From positions 1-64,000 of the forward strand of contig NZ_JAGSXH010000002.1 of the NCBI RefSeq assembly GCF_018283645.1: 64,000 bases of DNA, in the 5' to 3' direction. The notes under the pieces are model-generated. The model ran no database searches. It saw only the letters and a list, made by a program, of their open reading frames with translations, and was not told where the DNA came from. The translations under genes were made by a program, and so were the position numbers. The DNA is from Actinocrinis puniceicyclus. GTDB taxonomy: Bacteria > Actinomycetota > Actinomycetes > Streptomycetales > Catenulisporaceae. Below are positions 55,701 to 64,000 of the stretch, in pieces (the stretch's first letter is position 1; every line of letters begins with the position of its first letter).

Positions 55701-56675
55701 CTACCCTCTGTTCCAACCGTGGTCCGGATAACCGAGCTGTGGCGCCGAGACGTCGTCCAACGCCTCGCGGATCGTCTGAGGCAGCAGCAGTTCCTCAGCC
55801 GCGAGCGCGCCGCGCAATTGCGCCGCGGTGCGCGCACCGACGATCGGCGCCGTGACCCCCGGCCGGTCGCGCACCCAGGCCAGCGCCACCTCGACCGGCG
55901 CGACCCCGAGCCCGTCCGAGGCCGTGGCGACCGCGTCCGCGATCCGGCGGGCCGGTCCCTCAAGGTACGGCTCGACGAACCCGCCGTAGCGGTCCGAGGC
56001 GCCGCGGGAATCCGAGGGGATCCCGGTGCGGTACTTGCCGGTCAGCACGCCCCGCCCGAGCGGCGACCAGGGCAGCAGGCCGATCCCCAGAGCCAGCGCC
56101 GCCGGTGCGACCTCCCGCTCCACACCGCGCTGCAGCAGCGAATACTCCATCTGCGCCGAGGCGACCTGCGCCCGTCCGGGAACGGCCCGCTGCCACGAGG
56201 CCGCAGCCGCCAACTGCCAACCAGAGTAGTTGGACACTCCGACATACCTCGCCTTGCCCGACGCGACCGCGGCGTCGAGAGCCGAGAGGGTCTCCTCGAT
56301 CGGAGTGTGATCGTCATACGCGTGCAGCTGCCACAGGTCGACGTAGTCCGTGCCCAGCCGCGTCAAGGAGGCGTCCAGCGCGGAGAGCAGGTGTCCGCGC
56401 GAGGCGTCGAAGCGCCGCGGGCTGTGCGGGACCGAGACCGCCTTGGTGGCGATCACGACCTCCGAACGGATGCCTTCCACCAGCCGACCAAGCAGTGCCT
56501 CGGACTCGCCGTCCGCGTAGACGTCCGCGGTGTCCACCAGCGTGCCCCCTGCGTCGAGGAAGGTCTTGAGCTGATCGCCCGCGTCCGCCTCGTCGGTGTC
56601 CCGGCCCCAGGTCATCGTCCCCAGACCCAGGCGGGAGACACGCAGGCCGGTGCGCCCCAGATGTCGCTGCTCCAT
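55701..56675 (-). CDS. Aldo/keto reductase (second copy)
   Basis: A 324-residue (alpha/beta)8 oxidoreductase with catalytic Asp and Tyr in LVDTADVYADG, Lys in VIATKAVS and His in LWQLHAYDD, plus the APIVGARTAAQLRG cofactor loop. It is only distantly similar to the first copy. It lies 6 bp upstream of the RecD2-like gene on the same strand, so the two form an operon; a functional link is not obvious. Confidence 0.88.
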   Translation of the reverse strand: MEQRHLGRTGLRVSRLGLGTMTWGRDTDEADAGDQLKTFLDAGGTLVDTADVYADGESEALLGRLVEGIRSEVVIATKAVSVPHSPRRFDASRGHLLSALDASLTRLGTDYVDLWQLHAYDDHTPIEETLSALDAAVASGKARYVGVSNYSGWQLAAAASWQRAVPGRAQVASAQMEYSLLQRGVEREVAPAALALGIGLLPWSPLGRGVLTGKYRTGIPSDSRGASDRYGGFVEPYLEGPARRIADAVATASDGLGVAPVEVALAWVRDRPGVTAPIVGARTAAQLRGALAAEELLLPQTIREALDDVSAPQLGYPDHGWNRG

Positions 56676-56843
56676 AGCTGTGAATGTACTGGCTGGGCCC
56701 GCCTCGCCGCTGGCCCCTCACCTGTTCGGCTGTGGACAATCAGGGCTCGTCGCTCGTTCGGGCGATGCCTCCGGCTGGCTCGACGAGCTTGTTACCGGCG
56801 GGTAGGGTAAGCGGCGATATCGGTCGTCAGATGCGGAGCGGCG

Positions 56844-57893
56844 ATGAAGCTGGGCGTGAATCTCGGATACTGGGGCGCGGGAAACGACGCCGACAACCTG
56901 GCGCTGGCCCGCGAAGCCGACCGGCTCGGCTACGCGGTGTGCTGGACCGCGGAGGCTTACGGCTCCGATGCCGCGACCATCCTCGCCTGGGTCGCCGCGC
57001 AGACCGAGCGAATCGACATCGGCTCCGCGGTGTTCCAGATTCCCGCCCGCACCCCCGCGATGACCGCGATGACCGCCGCCACCCTTGACTCACTCTCCGG
57101 CGGCCGCTTCCGGCTCGGGCTCGGGGTCTCCGGTCCGCAGGTCTCGGAGGGCTGGCACGGCGTCGCATTCAAGGCACCGCTGGCACGCACCCGCGAGTAC
57201 GTCGACATCGTGCGTCTCGCCCTGAGCCGCCGGCGGCTTTCCTACGACGGCGAGCACTTCAAGCTCCCGCTGCCCGGCGGTCCCGGCAAGAGTCTCCAGC
57301 TGACGGTGCATCCGGTACGCGAACACATCCCGATCTATCTGGCCGCGGTCGGCCCGAAGAACCTGGAGTTGGCCGGACGCATCGCCGACGGCTGGCTCGC
57401 GGTGTTCTTCTCCCCGCAGTACGCCGGCGAGCAACTGGCCGCGATCGAAGCAGGCCGCAAGCAGGTCGGTAAGGACCTGCGGGGCTTCGACGTTGTCCCC
57501 ACGGTCCCCGTCGTGATCGACGATGACATACAACGCGCGGCCGACCAGATCCGGTGGTATGCGGCCCTGTACATCGGCGGAATGGGCAGCCGCGAGCAGA
57601 ACTTCTACAACCAACTCGCCTGCCGCATGGGTTTCGCACAGCAGGCCGCGCGCGTGCAAGAGCTGTACCTCGCCAAGGAGCACCGTAACGCTGCTGAGGC
57701 GGTGCCCTTCGAGTTCATCGACGCCACGAGCCTGCTCGGCCCCCCGGAGCGCATCGCCGCGCGGATGAAGGAATACGCGGCGGCGGGAGTCACCACGCTG
57801 AGCCTCTCGCCGTTCGCCGGGGACCTGGACCAGCGCCTGAAGACGCTGCGAGTCTGCTCCGAGGCACTGAGCGCCGCGGATCTCGCCGAGTAA
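56844..57893 (+). CDS. LLM-class F420-dependent oxidoreductase
   Basis: A 349-residue luciferase-like monooxygenase fold protein of the F420-dependent type. Motifs are the N-terminal KLGVNLGYWG, the SAVFQIPARTPAMTAMTAATLDSLSGGRFRLGLGVSG core and the IYLAAVGPKNLELAGRIADGW segment. It probably transfers a hydride from reduced F420 to an unknown substrate. In Streptomyces it adjoins the phosphatase-DUF3090-mshC set, as here. Confidence 0.9.
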   Translation: MKLGVNLGYWGAGNDADNLALAREADRLGYAVCWTAEAYGSDAATILAWVAAQTERIDIGSAVFQIPARTPAMTAMTAATLDSLSGGRFRLGLGVSGPQVSEGWHGVAFKAPLARTREYVDIVRLALSRRRLSYDGEHFKLPLPGGPGKSLQLTVHPVREHIPIYLAAVGPKNLELAGRIADGWLAVFFSPQYAGEQLAAIEAGRKQVGKDLRGFDVVPTVPVVIDDDIQRAADQIRWYAALYIGGMGSREQNFYNQLACRMGFAQQAARVQELYLAKEHRNAAEAVPFEFIDATSLLGPPERIAARMKEYAAAGVTTLSLSPFAGDLDQRLKTLRVCSEALSAADLAE

Positions 57894-57982
57894 AGCGTCA
57901 CAACGTCCGCGGGCCGCCGGGCGGCGTCCCCCACCGGCGGCCCGGGTTCGAGCGCACCACTACCGGCGGGTACGTTGGAGCG

Positions 57983-58687
57983 ATGACGACAGTCCTGCTG
58001 ATCCGACACGGACGCACGACCGCGAACGCCTCCGGGGTGCTGGCCGGCCGGACCCCGGGCATCGACCTGGACGAGCGCGGCCGCACCCAGGCCGAGGCCC
58101 TGGCCGCACGCTTGGCAGCCGTACCGCTGGCCGCCGTGGTCAGCAGCCCGCTCGAACGAACCCATCAGACCGCTGAGGCGTTGATCGCCGCGCGGCCGCC
58201 GGTTCCGCTGCACCTCGACGAGCAGCTCACCGAGTGCGACTACGGACACTGGTCCGGCCGCGACCTCAAGACCCTCGCCAAGGAACCGCTCTGGAAGACC
58301 GTCCAGGCGCACCCGGCCGCGGCCGTCTTCCCCGGGGGCGAAGCGATGGCCGCGATGTCGGCCCGCGCGGTCACCGCGGTCCGGCGATGGAACACGGAAC
58401 TCGGCGAACACGCCACATATGCTGTCGTCACCCACGGCGACATCATCAAGTCGATCGCCGCAGACGCGCTCGGCATGCACCTGGACCTGTTTCAGCGGCT
58501 CCAGGTAGATCCCTGCTCCGTTACCGTCATCCGGTACACCGCAACCCGCCCCTTCATCCTGCGGCTCAACGACACCGGCGGGGACGTGGCCGCACTCATC
58601 CCCCCGAAGCGCCGCAGCAGGCGTGCATCCGCGCGCGCCAACGCGGCGGAAAGCGACGCCGCCGTGGGTGGCGGTGCAGGCGCCTGA
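57983..58687 (+). CDS. Histidine phosphatase family protein (MSMEG_4193-type)
   Basis: A 234-residue phosphoglycerate mutase-like protein. The catalytic histidine is in LLIRHGRTTAN (His9), the second in YAVVTHGDIIKS, with supporting Arg in SPLERTHQTA. The C-terminal 35 residues are basic and disordered. Member of the putative phosphomutase family that is constantly found next to DUF3090 and mshC; substrate unknown. ATG start 89 bp after the oxidoreductase. Confidence 0.92.
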   Translation: MTTVLLIRHGRTTANASGVLAGRTPGIDLDERGRTQAEALAARLAAVPLAAVVSSPLERTHQTAEALIAARPPVPLHLDEQLTECDYGHWSGRDLKTLAKEPLWKTVQAHPAAAVFPGGEAMAAMSARAVTAVRRWNTELGEHATYAVVTHGDIIKSIAADALGMHLDLFQRLQVDPCSVTVIRYTATRPFILRLNDTGGDVAALIPPKRRSRRASARANAAESDAAVGGGAGA

Positions 58688-58871
58688 CAGAACCGCGTAG
58701 GCTCAGACTCGACGTGAGCGTGTGATCCGAAGCCGTCTGGCGGTACGCGGCATGCCGCGATGCGAGGCCCGGAACACGCTGCATGCGGGGTATGGCGACG
58801 CGCGCAAACGCGGCGAGAACGGGATGCGGCTTGTCGCCGCGACAAAGGGCATTGAGAGGGAGGCTGACACC

Positions 58872-59447
58872 GTGCCGAGGCATCTGTTCGTGTACGACCC
58901 GCCGGAACGGTTCGTGGCCGGCACCGTCGGTGAGCCCGGCTCTCGTTCCTTCTTCCTACAGGCCCGTTCCGGGCCGCGGATCACCTCGGTCGGGCTGGAG
59001 AAGGAGCAGGTGGCGCTGCTCGCCGAACGCCTGGAGGAACTTCTCGACGAGATCGTGCGGCGCACCGGCGGCAGCACCAGCGTGCCCGCCGCCGTGCCGG
59101 CCGACCTCGCCGACAACGACCCGCTGGACCAGCCCATCCTGGAGGAGTTCCGGGTCGGCTCCCTCGCCCTGGCGTGGGATGAGCCGCACGCCCGCATCGT
59201 GATCGAGGCAGGCGCGGTCACCGAGGACGAGAACCCGGCTGAGCCGCTGTCCGACGATCAGAGCGCCGAAGCTCCGGATGCGCTGCGCGTCCGGCTCACC
59301 GGTGGCCAGGCCCGTGCGTTCGCGGCCAGAGCACAAGCCGTGGTCGCCGCGGGCCGGCCGCCCTGTCCGCTGTGTGAGCTGCCCCTTGATCCCGAAGGAC
59401 ACGTGTGCCCGCGGCAGAACGGCTACCGGCGCCGGACGGCGGCGTGA
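58872..59447 (+). CDS. DUF3090 family protein
   Basis: A 191-residue protein. Family features are the start MPRHLFVYDPPERFVAGTVG, GSRSFFLQA and VGLEKEQVALLAERLEELL; the C terminus PCPLCELPLDPEGHVCPRQNGYRR has three cysteines (CxxC and one later) and a His that could bind zinc. GTG at 58872 after GGGAGG matches the family N terminus; earlier codons add an unrelated stretch. Overlaps the next gene by 4 bp. Function unknown. Confidence 0.93.
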   Translation: MPRHLFVYDPPERFVAGTVGEPGSRSFFLQARSGPRITSVGLEKEQVALLAERLEELLDEIVRRTGGSTSVPAAVPADLADNDPLDQPILEEFRVGSLALAWDEPHARIVIEAGAVTEDENPAEPLSDDQSAEAPDALRVRLTGGQARAFAARAQAVVAAGRPPCPLCELPLDPEGHVCPRQNGYRRRTAA

Positions 59448-60232
59448 CCGACGCGCTGCGTGAGGGTGAGCTGAAGGTCGATGGCCGCTTGACCGACGCC
59501 TCGAACGCCACTCTTTACTGCGTGGCCGTGCTGGGCGAGGGCGACGAGAAGTCGACTGTCACGTGCGTGTACAAGCCGATCGCGGGGGAGAACCCGCTGT
59601 GGGACTTCCCCGACGGCACGCTGGCCGCGCGCGAAGTGGCCGCGTATGAGGTCAGCGCCGCGCTCGGCTGGGGGCTCGTGCCGGATACGGTGATGCGCGA
59701 CGGACCATACGGTCCGGGCATGTGCCAGCGCTGGGTGGACACGGATGACGAGGCGCGACTGCTCGCCGTTCTGCCGGCGCGAGCCCGCGACGGCGACCTC
59801 GACGGATGGTGTCCGATCATCACCGTCCAGCTCGACGATGACGAGCAGGGCATACTCGCCCACCGCGACAGCGAGGCGCTACGTCGCGTCGCGCTGTTCG
59901 ACGCCATCATCAACAACGCCGACCGCAAGGGCGGCCACCTGCTGCCGGGCACGGACGGGCAGGTCTACGCGATCGACCACGGCGTCTCCTTCCACGTCGA
60001 GGACAAACTACGCACCCTACTGTGGGGCTTCGCGGGCAGGCCGCTCGGCGAGTCCGAAGCGGCCGACCTGAAGCGAGTACACACCGACCACGCCCTCGCG
60101 GGCCGCATAACCGCGCTGCTCAGCGATCAGGAAACCGCAGCCTTCCGCGAGCGCGTCGCAGCTCTTCTCGCGGCCGGTCGGTTCCCCGGCCCGGAGGGGC
60201 GGCGTCGGCCGATTCCCTGGCCGCTGGTGTGA
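59444..60232 (+). CDS. SCO1664 family protein, PI3/4-kinase-like fold
   Basis: A 262-residue member of the family named after Streptomyces SCO1664. VTCVYKPIAGENPLWDFPDG carries the ATP-binding lysine in a strand, FDAIINNADRKGGHLL looks like the catalytic loop and VYAIDHGVSFH the metal-binding DxG segment of PI3/4-kinase/HipA-type kinases. Enzyme activity is not proven. GTG overlaps the DUF3090 stop codon by 4 bp; a GTG at 59405 would overlap by 43 bp. Confidence 0.9.
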   Translation: MTDALREGELKVDGRLTDASNATLYCVAVLGEGDEKSTVTCVYKPIAGENPLWDFPDGTLAAREVAAYEVSAALGWGLVPDTVMRDGPYGPGMCQRWVDTDDEARLLAVLPARARDGDLDGWCPIITVQLDDDEQGILAHRDSEALRRVALFDAIINNADRKGGHLLPGTDGQVYAIDHGVSFHVEDKLRTLLWGFAGRPLGESEAADLKRVHTDHALAGRITALLSDQETAAFRERVAALLAAGRFPGPEGRRRPIPWPLV

Positions 60233-60306
60233 AGCGGGCCCGGTGACGGCTCCGCGGGTTGCTGGGCCCTCGCTCTTGATCGCGGCCAGCCCGTAGAGTG
60301 GAACGC

Positions 60307-61563
60307 ATGCATGCCTGGCCGACGAACACCCCGCCGACCCTGCCCGGACGTGGCCAACCCCTCCGGCTCTACGACACATCCACCGGCAAGCGGATCGCGA
60401 CTCCGGCGCATCGCGCAGAGGAGGCCAGCCCGGCGCGCATCTACGTGTGTGGAATCACTCCATACGACGCGACGCACATCGGGCACGCCGCGACGTACAC
60501 CGCCTTCGATCTGGTGCAGCGTGTCTGGCGCGACGCCGGTCACGAGGTGCAGTACGTGCAGAACGTCACCGATGTCGATGATCCGTTGCTGGAGCGAGCG
60601 AACAAGAACGGCGCCGACTGGCAGGTGCTGGCGCTGAGCGAGACCGCGTTGTTCCGCGAGGACATGACCGCGCTGCGCATCCTGCCTCCATATCGGTACA
60701 TAGGCGCGGTCGAAGCGATTCCGCTCGTAGTCGAACTCGTCGAGCGCCTGTTGGCGTGCGGGGCGGCGTACCGGGTCGACGAGGATGTTTACTTCGACGT
60801 GCACAGCGACCCGGGCTTCGGCTCCGTCTCAGGGGTCGACCCCGCGCTGCAGGTGAAGGTGTTCGCGGAACGCGGCGGCGACCCGGACCGGCCCGGGAAG
60901 CGCGACCCGCTGGACTGCCTGCTGTGGCTCGCCGCACGCCCGGGAGAGCCCTCCTGGCGCACTTCGCTCGGCGCGGGCCGCCCCGGCTGGCACATCGAAT
61001 GCGCCGCGATCGCGCTCGAGTACCTCGGCAGCGGCATCGATGTGCAGGGCGGCGGATCCGACCTGGCGTTCCCGCATCACGAGATGGGAGCGGCCGAGGC
61101 GCAGGTGGTGACCGGCGAACGCCCTTTCGCCAGGGTTTACGCACACGCCGGCATGGTCGCTCTGCACGGCGAGAAGATGTCCAAGTCCAAGGGCAATCTG
61201 GTCTTCGTCTCCAAGCTGCGTGCCGCCGGCCACGAGCCGATGGCGATCCGCCTGGCGATCCTCGCGCACCACTACCGCGAGGACTGGGAGTGGCTCCCCG
61301 CCGACCTGGAGGCCGCGCAACGGCGCCTGGCCCGCTGGCGCGCCGCCGTCTCCAGGCCGGACGCCATCCCGGCTGACGCACTGCTCGCGAACCTGCGCGA
61401 TCGGCTCGCCGACGACCTGGACACCCCGGGCGCACTGACGGCGGTGGACGCCTGGGCCGACTCGGTGCTCGCGGGCGGCGCGGCGACCGAGGCGGAAGCC
61501 GACAGCGGGGCCCCCGGCCTGGTCGCGCGTGCGGTGGACGCCCTGCTCGGCGTCGCGCTTTGA
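60307..61563 (+). CDS. mshC: Cysteine:1D-myo-inosityl 2-amino-2-deoxy-alpha-D-glucopyranoside ligase
   Basis: Joins cysteine to glucosaminyl-inositol by an ATP-dependent reaction, the third enzymatic step of mycothiol synthesis. The 418-residue enzyme resembles cysteinyl-tRNA synthetase: zinc ligand Cys48 (VCGITPYD), HIGH at residues 57-60, KMSKS at 290-294 and the GWHIECAAI zinc segment. The start MHAWP is typical of MshC, so ATG 60307 is preferred to GTG 60298. It lacks the tRNA-binding C-terminal domain of CysS. Confirms that the organism makes mycothiol. Confidence 0.96.
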   Translation: MHAWPTNTPPTLPGRGQPLRLYDTSTGKRIATPAHRAEEASPARIYVCGITPYDATHIGHAATYTAFDLVQRVWRDAGHEVQYVQNVTDVDDPLLERANKNGADWQVLALSETALFREDMTALRILPPYRYIGAVEAIPLVVELVERLLACGAAYRVDEDVYFDVHSDPGFGSVSGVDPALQVKVFAERGGDPDRPGKRDPLDCLLWLAARPGEPSWRTSLGAGRPGWHIECAAIALEYLGSGIDVQGGGSDLAFPHHEMGAAEAQVVTGERPFARVYAHAGMVALHGEKMSKSKGNLVFVSKLRAAGHEPMAIRLAILAHHYREDWEWLPADLEAAQRRLARWRAAVSRPDAIPADALLANLRDRLADDLDTPGALTAVDAWADSVLAGGAATEAEADSGAPGLVARAVDALLGVAL

Positions 61564-61631
61564 TCGCCGGGCGCCGTGGGAGCGGTCATATCATCACGGT
61601 TAATTGGATCTGCTTGCCCGCGGCGTCGACT

Positions 61632-61649
61632 TCTGTCTAGTCTGTCTAG
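61632..61649 (+). promoter_or_regulatory. Direct repeat TCTGTCTAG upstream of the toxin-antitoxin pair
   Basis: Two adjacent copies of TCTGTCTAG (61632-61640, 61641-61649) stand 36 bp before the antitoxin start, in a stretch more AT-rich than its surroundings. Such repeats are typical binding sites for the antitoxin-toxin complex that represses its own promoter; here this is inference from position. Confidence 0.35.
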
Positions 61650-61684
61650 GTGGAAGTGTGAACGCCGGGACCGGGAGGTTCGCC

Positions 61685-61999
61685 ATGCCCATCGCGAAAC
61701 CGGACGCGCACTGGCAGATCCAGGAAGCGAAACAGCGGTTCAGCGAGCTGATCCGGTCCGTCCAGGCGGACGGCCCGCAGTTCGTCACCAAACACGGGGA
61801 GGAGATCGCCGTCGTGATCGACATCGAGGAGTACAACCGCCTGCATCATGCCCGAGGACCGAGGCGGACCTTCAAATCCTGGCTGCTGGACGGCCCGACG
61901 ATCGACGACGAGTTCGTGGAGCTGATCAACGACCGTCCGAAGCATTACGCCTCTGCGCAGGACCTCGACCTCTTCGGGGATCTCGATCCGGAAGAGTGA
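61685..61999 (+). CDS. Antitoxin, Phd/YefM family
   Basis: A 104-residue antitoxin. The N-terminal part (AHWQIQEAKQRFSELIRSV then GPQFVTKHGEEIAVVIDIEEYNRL) is the Phd/YefM DNA-binding fold, and the C-terminal tail (residues 60-104, ending DLFGDLDPEE) is the acidic toxin-binding segment. ATG 61685 is preceded by GGGAGG. Its stop codon overlaps the toxin start, so the pair is coupled. Confidence 0.92.
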   Translation: MPIAKPDAHWQIQEAKQRFSELIRSVQADGPQFVTKHGEEIAVVIDIEEYNRLHHARGPRRTFKSWLLDGPTIDDEFVELINDRPKHYASAQDLDLFGDLDPEE

Positions 62000-62424
62000 C
62001 CGTGTACGTACTCGACACCAACGTACTTTCCGAGGCGAGAAGACCGTCGCCGAATCGGCGCATGCTCGCCTGGCTCGCCTCCGTACCGGACCACCGGTTA
62101 CACATCAGCGTGATCGTCATCGGCGAGATCCGGCGCGGGATCTTGATGCGCGCCAAGACCAATCCGCACGACGCTCAGCGGCTGGACCTGTGGCTCGACG
62201 AACTCATCGACGACTACGCGTTCGGCGACCGACTGCTGCCGGTGACCCTCGAAGACGCCCTGACCTGGGGCCGGATCACGGCGGGCAACAAGCATCTGCC
62301 GGAGGCGGACGCGCTGATCGCCGCGCAGGCGCTCTCCCGGGACTGGACCGTCGTGACGCGCAACGCCCGGGACTTCGAGCGCACCGGAGCCCGGCTGCTC
62401 AACCCGTTCGAATTCGAAGGCTGA
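61996..62424 (+). CDS. PIN-domain toxin, VapC type
   Basis: A 142-residue ribonuclease toxin. The acidic active site is complete: Asp7 (LDTNVLSE), Glu44 (IGEIRRG), Asp105 (PEADALIAA) and Asp126 (RNARDFER). Mg2+-dependent cleavage of RNA, often tRNA, is the known activity. GTG 61996 overlaps the antitoxin stop by 4 bp (GTGA); GTG 62002 is an alternative. The pair lies between mshC and PAC2, which are usually neighbours. Confidence 0.93.
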   Translation: MTVYVLDTNVLSEARRPSPNRRMLAWLASVPDHRLHISVIVIGEIRRGILMRAKTNPHDAQRLDLWLDELIDDYAFGDRLLPVTLEDALTWGRITAGNKHLPEADALIAAQALSRDWTVVTRNARDFERTGARLLNPFEFEG

Positions 62425-62592
62425 CAATCGGTGTTCCCGGCACGGAGCACCGCGGGCCGGCGAGCCGCTCGCCGATCCCGCCGATGATTCTCTCCTGAAA
62501 AGCGCTGCCGGTCTTTTCTCGGTATCCTGGCACCTGAGCCGGGCCGCCCCAGCAAGGAGCAGGCCAGTCGTGACGGCGACGGGTGGGATCGG

Positions 62593-63024
62593 ATGGCCAT
62601 CTTCCGGGCATATGCCAAGGTGCTGGAGCCCGATGACCCGGCGATGCGGATCTACGAAGCAGGCCTGCGCACCTGCCCTGGGCCACCGGGAGTCCTTCTC
62701 GCCGACGTGCTGCTGCGGACCGGCGGCGTCTACGAGACGATGGCCGCGCTGTCGCCGAGGTTACGCGATGACATCCGCGAGGTCGCTGAACTGACGTCGG
62801 ACTCGCACCTGCTCGCGATCGCGGATCTGACCGAGGTGCCCGTGTCCCTCGGTCACCTGCGCGGCCTGGACCCGCGTACGCGCATCGTCATGAGAACAGA
62901 GCTCTGCTATGAGGGCGACGAGGGCGTACGGGTGAGCAGGCCCAGACGGCGCCGGCCGGCCGTGGCTACGATCATGCCGGACGGTACGGTCGTCGCCGGG
63001 GACGCGTTTCCGCATCATCGGTGA
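62593..63024 (+). CDS. Hypothetical protein
   Basis: A 143-residue protein that I do not recognise. No signal peptide or membrane helix. The C-terminal third is basic (RVSRPRRRRPAVATIMPDG) and ends with a His-rich tail. The ribosome-binding site is weak, but codon usage is like the neighbours. It lies with the toxin-antitoxin pair in the segment separating mshC from PAC2, so it may be part of the same insertion. Confidence 0.5.
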   Translation: MAIFRAYAKVLEPDDPAMRIYEAGLRTCPGPPGVLLADVLLRTGGVYETMAALSPRLRDDIREVAELTSDSHLLAIADLTEVPVSLGHLRGLDPRTRIVMRTELCYEGDEGVRVSRPRRRRPAVATIMPDGTVVAGDAFPHHR

Positions 63025-63105
63025 CGTCGTGACGAGCCGGGCTCACCGCCCAGCGATCCGGCTGGTGGCCGGTCCACGCCCATGGCCCGAGCCCAGAGTC
63101 CGGTG

Positions 63106-64000
63106 TTACGCCGGGCCGTCCTCCGCGGAACCGCCCCGTCGGCGCCGCTCGTGCCGACGCAGATACCGCTCGAACTCACGGGCGATCGCCTCCCCGCTGG
63201 CCTCGGGAAGCTCAGCGGTGTCCTTGGCTTCTTCCAGGGTGCGGACGTACTCGGCGACCTCCGAGTCCTCCGCCGCCAGTTCGTCCACCCCGCTCTCCCA
63301 GGCGCGCGCCTCCTCGGGCAGATCGCCCAGCGGGATCGTCAGATCCAGCACGTCCTCGATGCGCCGGATCAGCGCCAAAGTCGCCTTCGGGCACGGGGCC
63401 TGCGCCACGTAGTGCGGAACCGCCGCCCAGAAGGAGACCAGGTCGATCTCCTCCTGCCGGGCCATCTCCTGCATGACCCCGTTGATCCCGGTCGGGCCCT
63501 GCAGGGTCGGCTTGTCCAGCCCGTGCGCGCCCTGGAGTTCGTCGTTGTTCGACGAGCCGCTCACCGGCACCGGCCGGGTGTGCGGCACGTCCGCCAGCAG
63601 AGCGCCCAGCGTCACGATCGTGCGCACGCCCAGGTCGCGGGCGAGGTCGAACAGTTCCTCGCAGAAGGAGCGCCACCGCATGTTCGGCTCGATGCCGTGC
63701 ACCAGGACGACGTCGCGCAAGCCCGTCGTCTCGCCCGCCTCGTCGTTCTGCTGGACGCCGGCCGGATCCGGCGCGTGCGGCTCCGGCTGCGCCGACTCCG
63801 CCTGGGCGCTGGCGATGCGCACCCGGGCCACCGAGAACCGGGTGGTCGGCCAGACGATCTCCCGCTCGCCGTCGTCGTCCAGGGCCAGCACGGGGCGGTT
63901 TACCTGGAAGTCGTAGTACTCCTCGGCGTCCATCGCGCCGAACAGGTCCGCATCCAGGACCTCGGCCAGATGCCGGACCGCGTTGGACGCGGCGTCCGCG
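63106..64000 (-). CDS. PAC2 family protein, N terminus beyond the window
   Basis: The reading frame stays open to the window edge (RHLAEVLDADLFGAMDAEEYYDF), so the gene begins outside; 297 residues are visible. PAC2 proteins resemble proteasome assembly chaperones. Motifs are EEYYDFQVNRP, VLVHGIEPNMRW and the Gly-rich GPTGINGVMQEMA. Its C terminus is an acidic coil followed by a basic stretch ending RRHERRRRG. In Streptomyces a PAC2 gene lies directly beyond mshC in the same orientation relationship. Confidence 0.9.
   Translation of the reverse strand, partial: ADAASNAVRHLAEVLDADLFGAMDAEEYYDFQVNRPVLALDDDGEREIVWPTTRFSVARVRIASAQAESAQPEPHAPDPAGVQQNDEAGETTGLRDVVLVHGIEPNMRWRSFCEELFDLARDLGVRTIVTLGALLADVPHTRPVPVSGSSNNDELQGAHGLDKPTLQGPTGINGVMQEMARQEEIDLVSFWAAVPHYVAQAPCPKATLALIRRIEDVLDLTIPLGDLPEEARAWESGVDELAAEDSEVAEYVRTLEEAKDTAELPEASGEAIAREFERYLRRHERRRRGGSAEDGPA

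Noticed and set aside
54609-56810. A 733-codon plus-strand frame opposite the RecD2-like and aldo/keto reductase genes
   Set aside because: It spans two recognised minus-strand genes and is Arg/Gly/His-rich; an antisense artefact.

Overview
The window is about 64 kb of very GC-rich DNA (third codon positions almost all G or C, many GTG starts, strong overlaps of the ATGA/GTGA type). Gene content and order point to a filamentous or spore-forming actinobacterium of the Streptomyces/Catenulispora type: whiA-gap-pgk-tpiA-secG-rbpA, pgl-opcA-zwf-tal-tkt-ctaB, sufR-sufBD-Rieske-sufCSU-sufT, and the mycothiol gene mshC with its usual actinobacterial companions. The order resembles Streptomyces, but no specific genus can be named from the sequence alone.

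Region 1 (1-17 kb) is central carbon and respiratory metabolism. The end of whiA is followed by lower glycolysis (gap, pgk, tpiA), then secG and the RNA polymerase-binding protein rbpA. On the minus strand a tightly coupled pentose-phosphate operon (tkt, tal, zwf, opcA, pgl) diverges from ctaB (heme O synthase). Then come manA, a DUF3224 gene and ctaA (heme A synthase).

Region 2 (17-26 kb) holds an ABC-2 type exporter diverging from a complete suf operon. The operon is led by the Fe-S repressor SufR, whose start codon lies inside a palindrome and looks leaderless.

Region 3 (26-42 kb) is a mosaic of single genes: an SDR/TetR divergent pair with two operator-like repeats, dapF, a serine hydrolase, a truncated HtrA-like protein, MOSC and metallo-beta-lactamase-fold proteins, a PAS-GAF-PP2C phosphatase, a terpene cyclase diverging from an ABC-F ATPase, a small HTH protein, an enoyl-CoA hydratase with a remarkable leader, a ROK regulator and an ABC exporter.

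Region 4 (42-56 kb) contains an orphan transposase DNA-binding domain, two SURF1 proteins, mscL, an ABC-2 system with one ATPase and two permeases around an intracellular GH13 enzyme, an EF-hand protein, a degenerate RecD2-like protein and two aldo/keto reductases.

Region 5 (56.8-64 kb) is an F420-type oxidoreductase gene followed by the conserved set histidine phosphatase - DUF3090 - SCO1664 family - mshC, with PAC2 at the right edge. A Phd/VapC toxin-antitoxin pair and an unknown gene sit between mshC and PAC2.

The most unusual signal is not a gene. At five gene ends (sufT, the serine hydrolase, the HtrA fragment, the enoyl-CoA hydratase and the amylase) short tandem repeats with unrelated units of 11, 14, 15 or 16 bp sit on the stop codon or start right after it. 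Four of the five use unit lengths that are not multiples of three, so repeated TGA/TAG triplets fall in different reading frames. Second is the leader of the enoyl-CoA hydratase gene, where one segment can pair with either of two downstream copies, as in an attenuator or riboswitch.
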